Assembly (NCBI GenBank): GCA_002633025.1
Contig: NMRB01003002.1
Span: 4,004 to 68,003 of the forward strand
Length of the DNA stretch: 64,000 nt
Source: Notospermus geniculatus
Lineage: Eukaryota; Nemertea; Pilidiophora; Heteronemertea; Lineidae
Direction of reading: 5' to 3'
The translations under genes and the position numbers were made by a program. Under the pieces are notes generated by a model. That model was not told the origin of the DNA. It was given only the letters and a program-made list of their open reading frames with translations, and made no database searches. This document shows positions 12,201 to 22,659 of this stretch, in pieces; position 1 is the stretch's first letter, and every line of letters starts with the position of its first letter.

Positions 12201-14059
12201 ACCAGGTGGCCGCTTCAGCCTCCAATTCAGAGAAGCGCCGTTCCAGTGTGAGTCTGTCACGATCGAGTGGTTATACGTCCAGCAATGAGCTCGAAGGTTC
12301 CTTGGAATTGTCGAAATCGAAGTTCGGCCACTCTGTTTTATCGTTAGGGGGTGACGGTAAGTAGGGTTAACTGCAAATGGCACTTTTCACTTTGGGGTCA
12401 ATTGGATGGTCGTTTATTAGCAGAATGGAAAAGGCAACAACACCGGACTCCCCATATCAACTTGCTGACTTCTCTCTAAAAAGGATGTTGACCGAGAAAT
12501 TGCGATCGTCCGCACTGGATCACGCCATACCAAATGGAAAGCATTCACCATAAATCGAAACCAGCATGAATAAAGGGGAGGCATTAGGATGTTACGAAAT
12601 GGATTCGAGTTTCGTGCCTACCAAATGCTTCCCGACACTTTGCCCAAACGACTTTGTAGCTTTGAGTCGGCCGAAACGTTCTTTCTGCATCATATTTCAG
12701 ACTCGAAACCAGGCTACCAGTCCCAGCTCACATGGCCAACAGGCCGCATCAACCAAATTGTCTGGATTCTGTACCTTCCCATCAGCGTCTTGCTTTTCAT
12801 CACCATCCCAGACTGCAACAGGCCTGGCCGTTGGAAAAGTCTCTACCTTCTTACGTTTTTCTCATCGGTCGTCTGGGTGTCGGGGCTGTCCTACGTTATG
12901 GTTTGGATGGTGGAAATCATTGGTGAGTGACTCTCAGCACTTATACAGTCAGATGAAGATGGGACACGCCAGCCAGGAAAGAACATTTTTCCCAACGTCG
13001 ACTTGCTTGGACCTGAAAATCCATCATCGCCAAACTCTTGGGTTGGACAGGGGTCGCAGTATGGACATGGGGCCGACGAGGGTCGACATACAGAAGTGAT
13101 GTGTCAGATAACCAATTCCTGTACCTTCATTTCTTTTAGGGGAGGTCTTCTTCATTCCGGAATCAATTATGGGAATAACATTTCTTGCCGTAGGGACAAG
13201 TATACCGGATGCCATAGCAAGTCTTATAGCGTGCAGAAGAGGTAAAAAATTGAATGTTGCTGAAGGATCTTTACAATTTTACCGACCCTTGAAGGTTTTC
13301 GCAGTAAAATTACCTGATACTGTATAATATCAAAAATAGATATTTTGATAATATGTACTGCCCAATAGCTGAATGGGCGACATGGTGGAACCGACTCAGT
13401 CGATGTACCACGTGCAAGAAAACCAAAGAAAGAAGCGATGGATCGGCTAATCCCGATTTTCCCCGTTTAAACTGCATTTTTTCACCTGCGATGCCTGAAA
13501 AGGCCAACATTTCTTAGTGAAATAAATTGCTGAGATGTTTTGACACGTAGCCTTTGGCATCAACAGCACAAAAAAGGAATTCGTGTACAATGCGCATTTC
13601 GTGGAAATGATGTGTGTTGTTTATGTGTGTTTGTAATCCAACATGGCTGCCTAGCGATTTTTGTGGCGTCACTGCAAAGCCTCTATTAGATATAATGAAA
13701 GATCTTTTAGTGGTAACCAATGTTCTTTTATTTCAGGATACGGTGATATGGCAATCTCCAACATTCTCGGCAGCAATATTTTAGATATAGTCTGCACTGG
13801 TCTACCTTGGTTAATTAAGACAGGTATCGTCGAACCAGGGTCTCTCATCGAGACAGGAACCGCCTCAGTAGTCTTTACCATAATTTCATTACTTTCTAGT
13901 AGCGTGATTGTAATTATAGGTTTTCAAGTGGTCAGATGGACGCTAGACAAAAGAATTGGCATTTCCTACATGATATTTTACGCAGTTTACCTCGTGATTT
14001 CAATCCTGTATGAACTCAATTTCTTCGGGTTGGTCAATTTGCCATTGTGCCCCGATTGA
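9281..14059 (+). CDS. slc24a5-like: K+-dependent Na+/Ca2+ exchanger, NCKX5-like, copy 1
   Basis: Antiporter predicted to exchange Na+ for Ca2+ plus K+. NCKX5 relatives act in intracellular membranes such as melanosomes and Golgi. Exons: 9281-9431, 10034-10255, 10440-10523, 10682-10785, 11577-11677, 11998-12356, 12701-12922, 13140-13241, 13737-14059. All introns are GT-AG and phases agree, giving 555 residues. Exon 1 is a signal-anchor (hydrophobic about residues 16-32). The alpha-1 repeat (about 125-186) contains GTSAPE with Glu146; the alpha-2 repeat (about 415-470) contains GTSIPD with Asp438 and GSNILD with Asp465. Acidic residues at these places bind Ca2+ and K+ in NCKX2, so K+ dependence is expected. 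The C-terminus ([10 protein letters not shown], then a late ILYEL helix) matches NCKX5 rather than NCKX1/2. Exon 6 encodes a Ser-rich cytosolic loop. It converges on the P450 at 14,672. Confidence 0.93.
9761..9990. mobile_element. MITE family TGGTGATTCAAAC, NCKX intron 1, block 1
   Basis: The ends are TGGTGATTCAAAC and its complement GTTTGAATCACCA. An internal pair of GGGGTGAC/GTCACCCC arms makes a nested hairpin. The same insertion is at 23,147-23,375 in block 2, in the same orientation, so it predates the duplication or haplotype split. A third member in opposite orientation is at 21,370-21,600. Confidence 0.85.
10929..11030. mobile_element. Short perfect-ended foldback, NCKX intron 4, block 1 only
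   Basis: TTCTAGAAGCTTCCTTAAGT and its reverse complement face each other about 40 bases apart. The corresponding position in block 2 (about 24,235-24,265) lacks it. Confidence 0.75.
11817..11990. repeat. 33-bp minisatellite abutting NCKX exon 6
   Basis: Five tandem units (core CATCTCAAGTTTTTGCTCTC then CACTGATCG) end directly before the exon 6 acceptor at 11,997. The unit is 11 codons, so it makes an artefactual open frame ([11 protein letters not shown] repeated) that is out of frame with exon 6. Block 2 has the same array at 25,036-25,212 with slightly altered units. Confidence 0.9.
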
Positions 14060-14671
14060 CGAGACAGAGCAACATTTGATGGGCAGTCGTGTTGCGATTT
14101 GTCACCCGCCTGAATGCCCGGATGTAAACAACTGATTTCATTGGTTGCATTGACATCATTTGCCGCCATCACTGGCCTGTCGCGCTCTGATTTGTTAACA
14201 CGGACCAATTGAAGGTTAAACAGCTGTTTCGGGCAGCTAGTCGAATTTTTAAGAATTTCACGGGTGACTTTTTCAGATTGTTTGAACAGAAATGAAGCCC
14301 TTTTACATGGCTAGAAATACCATGATGGTGACCTTTGTGATAAAAACAGGCATAAACGATAAAATTGTTTTTTTGTACTATATTCTGTGATTTTGTTATT
14401 GAAGATTATACATGTACGTTTGATTTTGACCAAAAACTGAAACATTGTCATGCAAACACGTTTTATTGTTAATGACTACAACAATTACGCAAGAATATTT
14501 GTCAAGGGCAATAGATTCTAGCTGAAACATTTCTTTCGGACTTTGCAGAAAGGCACTCGGACTTCGTAGTGTGACTTTTCTCAAGCGCTAAATTTATGAT
14601 GCATTTTGTGGCGAGTCCGCCTACATGTATACACCAAGCTCTGCAGCGAAACAATCTTGCATGCAAAAGTT
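14060..14671. other. Convergent 3' region between NCKX and CYP, block 1
   Basis: This holds the 3' UTRs of two convergent genes. A minus-strand AATAAA (plus-strand TTTATT, 14,462-14,467) lies about 205 bases past the CYP stop and is kept in block 2 (28,061-28,066). I see no canonical plus-strand AATAAA for NCKX in this interval. Confidence 0.6.
14462..14467 (-). terminator. Candidate poly(A) signal of CYP copy 1
   Basis: AATAAA on the minus strand about 205 bases after the CYP stop codon; conserved in block 2. Confidence 0.5.
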
Positions 14672-17600
14672 CTAGTTTTCCCTGGGAACGAGCCGCACAT
14701 AGACGCCATTCTGGGGTGCAAAAGTAAGCTGTTCCACCTTCTTCAGTGGGATTTCCGTTTCCTCACAACTCTGGAAGGTGAACTTCTGAAGGATTCTTGC
14801 CAAGGCCATCTTCCCTTCAACCTGGGCGAGCCGCATCCCGACACAATTTCTCGGACCACTGCCGAATGCTTGAAAGGCAAGGGAATGACGAGTTGCCCTT
14901 TGCTCTTTTGAAAATCTGCAAAAGAATCTAAATCTGCAAAAGAATCTCTAACTCTGTAGACCTCGGTTAGCGAGACATACATTTTTGTTTACCTCTTCAG
15001 GGTCTATTTTTCCAAAGCAATAGCGACTAACGACGATTTGGCTTCCATATTCTTCGAGCATCTTTAGAAGGTGTGCGTAAAAGTATTGAATTTTCTTTCG
15101 TGGCATTCCATTTGGCGGCACTTACTTCACTGTTAGAAATTATTATTTTTACAGTAGTGATTTTGCAGTAATTTTACAGAAAGTGCCTGCAGCAGAGTCC
15201 CCAGCACTTTCTGTAAATTTACATAATTTTTTATGGTATGATTCATGTTTTCCTGTATTGGTTGGACTCCATTGGACATCCCATTATGATGCCTTCTGAG
15301 ATCAGTATGAAAATATAATTTGGTCAGCCTCCAGTCAAGTCTCTGTTAACATTTATTTAAGTCTGTAGTTTTACAGATCACTCTGTAGTTTTACAGATCC
15401 AGTGCTGGGGACTCTGCTGCACAGATTTTCTGTAAAATCTTCTGTTATTTCTAACAGTGTTGTTAGTCTCGCAAAAGAAAATATCGATGGATCGTCACTG
15501 AACGATACCGGTAACAAGAAACTGTTTGTAGTCTGAGTTGATGAACGGCATCAGTATGTGAGTTAGAAAGACGGGTAATGACCCAAACCCTGCCCTGAGT
15601 TTTCTCTCGTCTGAGAAAGTCGGACAAGGGCTAATACTTACCGTTCGGGTTCAAAGAGGCTTGCATCGATCGGTCCCCAGACATCAGGGTCAGAGTGGAT
15701 GGCCTCCACGTTAGCGACGACTGTCATACCCTTCGGTATCTTCAGACCACAGACAGTCGTCTCCTCCATGCAGTTACGGGTAACAACACTGAACAAAAAA
15801 TATAGGGAGAACGATTTCAAGACGTTATCAGTCTTGAAAATCGGTTAAGATATCAATGATTTTAGGCCTATGACTATTTCATAGACAGTAGGCCGAAAGA
15901 TGTACGGATGTCGTGGATTATAATGCACCAAAAAGGAATCAACAACCGTACGTACCATGTACATGCAGTTTGATTCCTTTGTGATAACTAAATGGGTTAT
16001 CAATCTTTTGAAAATCTGACGCATCTGTTGTATGCTGTCGTACCTGACGCCTATCGGGTGTACCCTCAACACCTCATGGAAGGTCATGTCCAAGTAGGTC
16101 AACTCACTGAGGTCGTCATATGCAACCGGTCTCTGCGAGGTAATAAAAAAGTTATCATGACGAACTTGGTAAAAGAACTTGTCGTATTTTGGTGTTATCA
16201 TTTCAGAAGAAGACATCAATTATTTCATGGCACCATCACACACCGGCAAAGATTACAAAGTATCACCAATACGTTGTGGCATCTCAATAAACCTGTATTT
16301 CTTTCCGGCTAAACTCTTGGTGCCATTCGCAAATAAATGTGTGTGCTGAAAGTATAGGCCTGTTTCGATGAGTCGGTAAGAGTTGTCCTACTTTGTACTC
16401 ACGTCACCGAGCTGTTCGTCAAGCTCATCCTGAATTCGTCGTTGAACTGCAGGATGTAACGCCAGTTCGTAGGAGGCGTACGACAGCGCTGTGCTGGTCG
16501 TATCAAATCCAGCATTTTGGAACAACCAGAGGTTACCCATCATCTCCTAAAAAATTGTAAATTAAATTTGACACCTGTTGAGAAAATAGGCCTAGTAATA
16601 ATGATTTTATTCATCGCGCCATCAAAGCAAAGACGGTTTGACGCATCTTGGACGGGTTCCATTTTCTACCTACCCCAGTAAGGAAAAGCGATCTAAAATG
16701 CGGAACGAAGCGGACCGAAATACATGTACTGTCATTATCAATACTTACCTCCTTTGCCATCTTCTTCACTGGTCTGTTACCATGAACAGTTCTTTGGCCG
16801 TGTTCAGGGTTAGATGCGTCTGTCTCCTCGTGTGCGATGGTCAGTGTGTTCAAATCATCGACTTCTTCAGTCTCAGCGTCGAGCATGTACTGCAGGAAGT
16901 CTTGGCGGCACTCTTCGCCTCGTTCCTGAATGAAGGAAACGTTTTTCCAGGTTTTACTTGGTCGGTGAATAAATGGCCCTTTTGTAAAGCCGGTTACAGA
17001 CTGGCGCGTCGTACGCAGCGCGTCCTGCAGGCGTTCCGCCAATCAGATTCTTCAGTAGGTGTTTCGGTCCGTGTTACCGCCTGCCTGACGCTTTCAGACG
17101 TGTTGCTTACGCGCCAGTCTGTCACCGCCTTAACCGTTAACTCTCGATAGCTGAAGTTAGTGCACAAAATAGGGAGGTTTCGCAAGCGCCCGGTTAGGCC
17201 CTACGACGACGTTTATCTATTGTTTGGGTATACCCACACAATAAATAAACGTCGTCGTAGGGCCTAACCGGGCGCTTGCGAAACCTCCCTATTTCTGCAT
17301 GTTGTACGCCGTTTAGAGAACAAGCGAATTTTTACCTCATGTTTTGCGATAATCATAAGTCACAACAGTAAGGTACACGGCCGCGCAGATTTCACTTACC
17401 ATTGCATCTCTTCTCTCCTTCATGACGGCCTCTAGTCCCTTTCCCAATTCGAAACCCCGAAATTTGATAATACCGAACGTGAAAAGGAACAAGAAAAACT
17501 TGAAGAAAAGGACGCCAATGCTTGGAAATATAACTGAAACGAAAGGGAATTTAGCTGATAGCCTGGTGCAGGTGGATAGTTGATATGAATGCTTGGTTTT

Positions 17601-19137
17601 TTTTAAACGATTTAGCTATACATGTACATGTAATCTCTATGACGTGGTGTCACGGGTACCCTTTGCAACGAACGCTGGGTTGGTTGTTTCAGCGGTCTCA
17701 GTGTATACTTTAGGAGCCTACTTACCAGTCGACAGCTTTAATGCTTTCCGGTAGAGTGGTTCGCTCCGGAAATCGTGTAGTTTCAACAGTTCTTTCGTGT
17801 TGACGAGATATTCATTATCCGGGTCCCTCTGTACCTCCATGTCGAGGCCAAAGGCAGTTGAGCAGATGACCTCCATTGTTAGGCCCTGATACACCCTGGA
17901 AGAGTCGGAGAAACACGGGAACACACCTCTGTGTGAGGTCATTTGTCAGACATGCGATCCGAGAGCCGGAAGGACACGACAGATTCATGTCTGCACGATT
18001 GGAAATCGTGTCTGTGTGAAGCCGGACATAAAGTCCCAGCAATGAGCTTACAGGCTCGCAAAGATGACCTCACTGAAATTTCCATCACTCTGCAGTCAGG
18101 TTTTGTGGGCAATTAAAGGGACTAGGAAAAATTTTTCAAGCTTCGGTTATTACAAAATGCTAGTCTTTCATGATAAATTCCCACCGTCAATTCACTTTTT
18201 CAATTTTTCCTAGTCCCTTTAAGTTACCCCGTTCTTGAATACACATGCCTACTCACGGCAACACATCGAACGGTTCACCGGCCTTGCTCTTCTCTTCCAT
18301 TATCTCAACCAATGTATCCAGCGCCTTTGTTAACAGAGGCTGCATCTGAATATTAAAGAAGAAACCGGCTTACGCTGTGCACTCAGCGACATCATGGTTA
18401 GCGAGACCCATGCTTTTGGTTTTGTTTCCTCCCGTGTTTCCTGACCATGGTTGCACTGGTCATGGTATATTGTGCCCACGTATATGGATCACTGCCGCTG
18501 GACTTACCGCCTTGAGCTTGTTCGTACTGAACATGGGACTCATGAAGCTTCGGTAGCGCTTCCACATCTGGCCGCGGGCTAAGAACGTGTTGGACTCCTT
18601 CGAATCAGGATCTGGGCCGAACGGGAACGGCTGAAAGGAAGATGCACAAAAAACAGCAGGGGTAAATCAAAACCAGTGACCACAACGTTCCGAAGTATGT
18701 ATACGGTTGATGAAACCAAATTTGCATACCTTCCTTGCCATAAAATGTCGAAAATCTTTGATGAAGACATGTTTGATAATTTCAAGATCTGACGTCACCA
18801 AGATCGGACTCAGACCGCCCTCGAAATAGCTAAAAAAAACGAAATGACAGCTTGAAAGATCAGGTGAGGAAGATTATGTCGAAGAAATTGTGTTTTGTGT
18901 TTTTTTCTTACAAGGATCGCCCCAAATAAGCCTTTACGGGGTAATAAAGCATTTCATGTATATTGACCGTAGAGAAGTGCTTCTTCCAAAACATCACTCA
19001 GTAGTCCGAAAGGAAGCAGTCGACTCAAAAAAAGGAGTCAATGAAAAGACGCTGCATGTATTCAATGTACTTTTCGATACTGACCCAAAGGTTTTCCCGT
19101 ACTCCTTTGTCCATCTTTTGACAGCTTTAGCAGGTCC
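14672..19137 (-). CDS. CYP3-clan cytochrome P450, copy 1, missing exons 1-2
   Basis: Haem monooxygenase of the CYP3/CYP5-like group. Exons, complement, in transcript order: 19085-19137, 18730-18829, 18508-18630, 18257-18345, 17726-17895, 17400-17533, 16749-16925, 16403-16546, 16044-16132, 15642-15788, 14672-14915. All phases agree with the complete block 2 gene. The I-helix motif AGFDTTS, ExxR as EVLR, a PERF-type EPERF and the haem loop FGSGPRNCVG are all intact. The exons for the membrane anchor and the proline hinge (GVPGPQP in copy 2) are absent: upstream sequence departs from block 2 at 19,582. As assembled it cannot start normally, so it is either a 5'-truncated duplicate or one haplotype cut by a mis-join. 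Confidence 0.88.
15128..15459. mobile_element. Inverted-repeat element CACTGTTAGAAAT, block 1 only
   Basis: Ends CACTGTTAGAAATTATTAT and the complement of TCTGTTATTTCTAACAGTG enclose about 330 bases, with further internal TTTACAG pairs. It lies in the last P450 intron and is missing from block 2 (about 28,720). The target duplication is unclear. Confidence 0.75.
16991..17127. mobile_element. MITE CGGT(T/G)ACAGACTGGCGCG in CYP intron, both blocks
   Basis: The left end CGGTTACAGACTGGCGCG matches the complement of the right end CGCGCCAGTCTGTCACCG. The same element is at 30,390-30,524 in block 2, with an added GATTGGTTGA stretch. Confidence 0.7.
17170..17291. mobile_element. Near-perfect palindrome TAGGGAGGTTTCGC, block 1 orientation
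   Basis: Arms of about 47 bases are exactly complementary, around a loop centred on GGGTATACCC. Asymmetric loop bases (TATCTATTGTTT on the left, ACACAATAAATA on the right) give it a direction. Its counterpart at 30,567-30,691 has the loop reversed. Confidence 0.9.
18117..18218. mobile_element. TTAA-flanked MITE, block 1 only
   Basis: Ends AGGGACTAGGAAAAATTTTT and its near complement lie between two TTAA copies (18,113-18,116 and 18,219-18,222). Block 2 has a single TTAA at the same site (GCAATTAAGTTACC, about 32,075). TTAA duplication is typical of piggyBac-type insertion. Confidence 0.88.
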
Positions 19138-19582
19138 CTGGAGTAAAAGGTGTCACAGATATTCGACAAGAATTTTCTAGTTTCATGTACTCTCTATTTA
19201 ACGTCTTCCTGAAGATTTTACATCTTTTCAGTGACATGCCCATTGGTGACATTATGTAACTACCTTGCCAATCGTCGTATTGGCAGGAGTAACGCGTAGA
19301 TTTGTCTTCGATAGAACACTGTCCTATTCTATATGAATGAATGATTCAATATTGTGTTGAGAACCGTCAGTTCGTGACAATACTTAAAAGGTTACACATT
19401 CACACAGACACACAAAAGCTCAATGGATATCATAATGCAATAACACCAATGGTATAGGGCCTATACATATCATCGGAACAATCAAATATCAAGGTCATGT
19501 GATTAAGGGGTGTGTTATGGCGTCGTGTTACCGAACGACAAAACATTAGCTGGAGGTGAGAGAATGATATGAACATCATCAG

Positions 19583-19822
19583 TAATAGCATAAAGGAATC
19601 AACCATAAAGGTTTAACTGCGAACGATGAGCTTACTGAGGGATACACTTCCTGTGTTGCCACCAGATGTCTCTATTTCTTAGAGCCGGGTTCATAAGGGT
19701 CCTAAACCCGGGTTCAGATTTGCTCTAACACGATGTTTCCGCAGAACGACATAAGGACGTGGACTACCAGTTGCAAAGCGAGTCGCAACGCAAAATCAAC
19801 TAGAAAATCAATGGTGGATTCC
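19583..19822. other. Junction sequence between the two blocks
   Basis: About 240 bases here match neither block at the expected place. The last part (about 19,735-19,822) is one arm of the element found whole at 33,789-34,046, ending TCAATGGTGGATTCC, right against the first base of block 2. No gap is recorded here. Confidence 0.75.
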
Positions 19823-20645
19823 AGGCCTATGCTGCACATGATTCTCCCATACTGCACACAATTCTCCGATCGCATGACTGAAGGCCGTATAAAAAAAATA
19901 CTTGTTTCTCACTTTACTCGCGCATGTGGATTTCCTGTCGCATGGATTTTTTTTGATTTTTTTTTCAAAATAAGTTTTTTCAAGCTATTAAAGTTGAGAA
20001 ATGGAAGTTCCAAACTAATTTGCACAGTCATTGACTTAGACCTACAGCCCATGACTGGTGTGGAATTGGTGGGCCAAGGTTATCATTGACAGCTGAGCAC
20101 ATGGTTAGCATATGGTTGCTAAGATGGCTTCAGGGCGGGAAGGAAGGCGGTGGTGAGCGTGCTGTGTTCATTTTGCAAATTAGGTACAAACAAACAATTC
20201 TGAAAGGATGGTGTACAATTCCAATCGAAATTTCTATTACTTTGTCTGATGTCATCGTTTTAATAAATACAAATACCGGTATATTTGAATGTTTGTTCTT
20301 GTCGGTAATTATACTAACCCTGGAGGAATAACCACAGACACTTGTCTTCCCTGGTGGGTGAGAAGGGCAGGGAAGCTTACGCAAGGCCGTTACTGAAAGG
20401 TAGATTCTCAACTACTCCTCAGAATGGGTCTTTCCCAAGCTTCCCAGCCCTTCTCACCCACCAAGAAACATGCACGTTCCTGTGGAATCCAGAGGTATTT
20501 AGCAGAATATCTGCAATGAAGGGTCTACCTTTTGTCTGAAAATTTAGTCAATTTCTAAAATTTAAAAAAATCAAGAAAAAAAAGCTCCCTCGCGCGCCTG
20601 TCTCAGAAGAAAATTGAAATGAGAAACAATTTTTTTATTGCCTAA

Positions 20646-20796
20646 GGCTGCTTTTCCACGAGACGTTTGCGGGCGCGGAATAGGAGGCGGGCGCGGGTGG
20701 AAAAAATCGAACCAACCTATTTCCCATTAGCTGTTTCACCCGCACCCGCTCCCGCCACCGAAACCGCGTCCGCAAACGTCTCGTGGAAAAGCAGCC
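20646..20796. mobile_element. Harbinger-like MITE with TAA duplication, block 2 only
   Basis: Ends GGCTGCTTTTCCACGAGACG and the exact complement are flanked by TAA on both sides (20,643-20,645 and 20,797-20,799). Block 1 has the empty site with TAT (near 8,137). A three-base TWA duplication and GG-starting ends suggest PIF/Harbinger mobilisation; this is inference only. Confidence 0.85.
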
Positions 20797-21369
20797 TAAC
20801 AAGGGATGGAAGGGCGGACAAGATGCAAAGTCTGTCGACTCTTGGCTTATTTTGCTTATTAATCGGTGTTGATTCTATCAAAATGCCGTGACCTGATCCC
20901 CCCGACCTCAAAACGCCAGGAAGAATTAGGCCTAGTCAGCTCCGTCGGTTCTGACGACAAAAGCGCTCTAGATATATAGAATTTCATATACCGAAGTACA
21001 CAATTGATAAGGCTGTTGACGATACACTGATCTAGATTTATCAGGAGACTACAGAGAAAGCACAGGCCTGGTTTGCTGAGTCATATTTCCGAAAACTTGG
21101 CCAAAGTTTCTTATTTTGTTGTCGGCTGCGTTCGTCATTTTGGTGTCGGAACATCTTTTAGACGAGGTTTGGATTGTTGGTGTCACCATCGCTAAAACGG
21201 GAAACAGTCACGGTACTCAAGGTATGTCCCGAAGATGTTGTTCGATACGATACTGTTTCTGTTACAAAATATCAATATTATTATACATACATGTATGTAG
21301 CGTAAACAATGGTAAATCAACTTCCCGTACGCATTGACACAGTTTTTTCGATACCAGGCCTATTCACAC

Positions 21370-21600
21370 TGGTGATTCAAACACAAAATTATTTTATTCG
21401 TACGCGAAGTCGTTGACGCATATACTAATGGTGCTTGTCGCATTCGCAGTTCATCTGGTAAATGGAAGGGGTGACGGGTGATTACATAATAAGCTGTCAC
21501 CCCTTCTATTTGCCTAAACAACTGCAAAAATAGTCAACACGATTAGTTATGCTTGGGTAAAAATCGCGTACGAAAAAAAGATTTTACGTTTGAATCACCA
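21370..21600. mobile_element. MITE family TGGTGATTCAAAC, third member, inverted
   Basis: Same family as 9,761-9,990 but in opposite orientation. It lies in sequence special to block 2 and is followed at once by the N gap. Confidence 0.85.
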
Positions 21601-21605
21601 GCGTG

Positions 21606-21803
21606 NNNNNNNNNNNNNNNNNNNNNNNNNNNNNNNNNNNNNNNNNNNNNNNNNNNNNNNNNNNNNNNNNNNNNNNNNNNNNNNNNNNNNNNNNNNNNNN
21701 NNNNNNNNNNNNNNNNNNNNNNNNNNNNNNNNNNNNNNNNNNNNNNNNNNNNNNNNNNNNNNNNNNNNNNNNNNNNNNNNNNNNNNNNNNNNNNNNNNNN
21801 NNN
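21606..21803. other. Assembly gap (198 N)
   Basis: The gap falls between a MITE and a minisatellite, a likely collapse or unresolved-repeat point. Confidence 0.95.
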
Positions 21804-22190
21804 GGGTTCAAGCTTGAAGATTGAAGTCGGGGGTTCAAGCTTGAAGATTGAAGTCCCTGGTTCAAGCTTGAAGTCGGGAGGTTCAAGCTTGAAGATTGAA
21901 CTCCGGATTCAAGCTTGAAGTCGGAAGGTTCAAGTTTGAATATTGGAGTGGAAATAATTAATATTGTACATTTTTTGATAGTAATCCGCGGAAATGGATC
22001 ATATTAAACATATCGAACACTAAATTTTGCAATTTCTTAGGGATGAAGGTCGATATAACTCATAAATTGAAATAATTTGTCTGGCTTCAATATTGAAGTC
22101 GGTGGTTCAAGCTTGAAGATTGAAGTCGGAGTTAGTTCAAGCTTGAAGATTGAAGTTCTACTTCAAGCTTGAAGATTGAAGATTGAAGAG
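21804..22190. repeat. Minisatellite built on TTCAAGCTTGAA, two arrays
   Basis: Units of about 26 bases (GGTTCAAGCTTGAAGATTGA plus AGTCGG) repeat at 21,804-21,936 and again at about 22,088-22,190. They are separated by 150 bases of AT-rich sequence. Each unit holds the 12-base palindrome TTCAAGCTTGAA. The array adjoins the N gap and is absent from block 1. Confidence 0.85.
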
Positions 22191-22659
22191 CCTTCTGGGC
22201 TTTCGTATATTCATTTCCCGAGATCCGTAGGCTATCTCCAGCGGGTGCTCCACTGATCATAAATTTATTTTGCGGAATTGATGTTACGATATCCACAAAT
22301 GCACTGCAACCACAAACCAGCGCACACGCTGCAGCCACTTCTGGCCAAGGTTCATGCGAGTGAAAGCCTTTCCTCCTGTGAAAATATGAAGGCGACTCCT
22401 TGTAGTTTTTGCCTTCATGCTCTGATTGCTCATTTGCATTCCTCCGGTCATGCATCAGAAACACCCCGAATCCCTCTTTTTCAACTTTTATGGGCCTACT
22501 CCATAGTTGCTGCATTGTCAAGTTTGAATGGCGTTACGCCGAACTCTCAAATCATGAGAATGCATCATTTTGTCTTCAGCCGCTCTGAACTTGTGATCCT
22601 GCGTTACTACAATAAATTCCCCTGTCTACTTCTTCAGAAATACGTCAGCGACTCTGGGT

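Larger units (their letters stand above)
6909..19582. repeat. NCKX+CYP block, copy 1
   Basis: This 12.7-kb segment is collinear with 19,823-34,219. It contains an intact exchanger gene and a P450 gene without its first two exons. Exon sequences of the two blocks differ by about one percent by eye. Introns differ mainly by insertion of whole short mobile elements. There is no gap at the junction of the copies, although copy 2 carries a 198-N gap inside it. Confidence 0.9.

Noticed and set aside
12566-13099. 177-codon plus-strand frame over NCKX exon 7, conserved in both blocks (25,907-26,440)
   Set aside because: It is a shadow frame. The exchanger frame there has the membrane helices and correct splice phases, and conservation only reflects the block copy.
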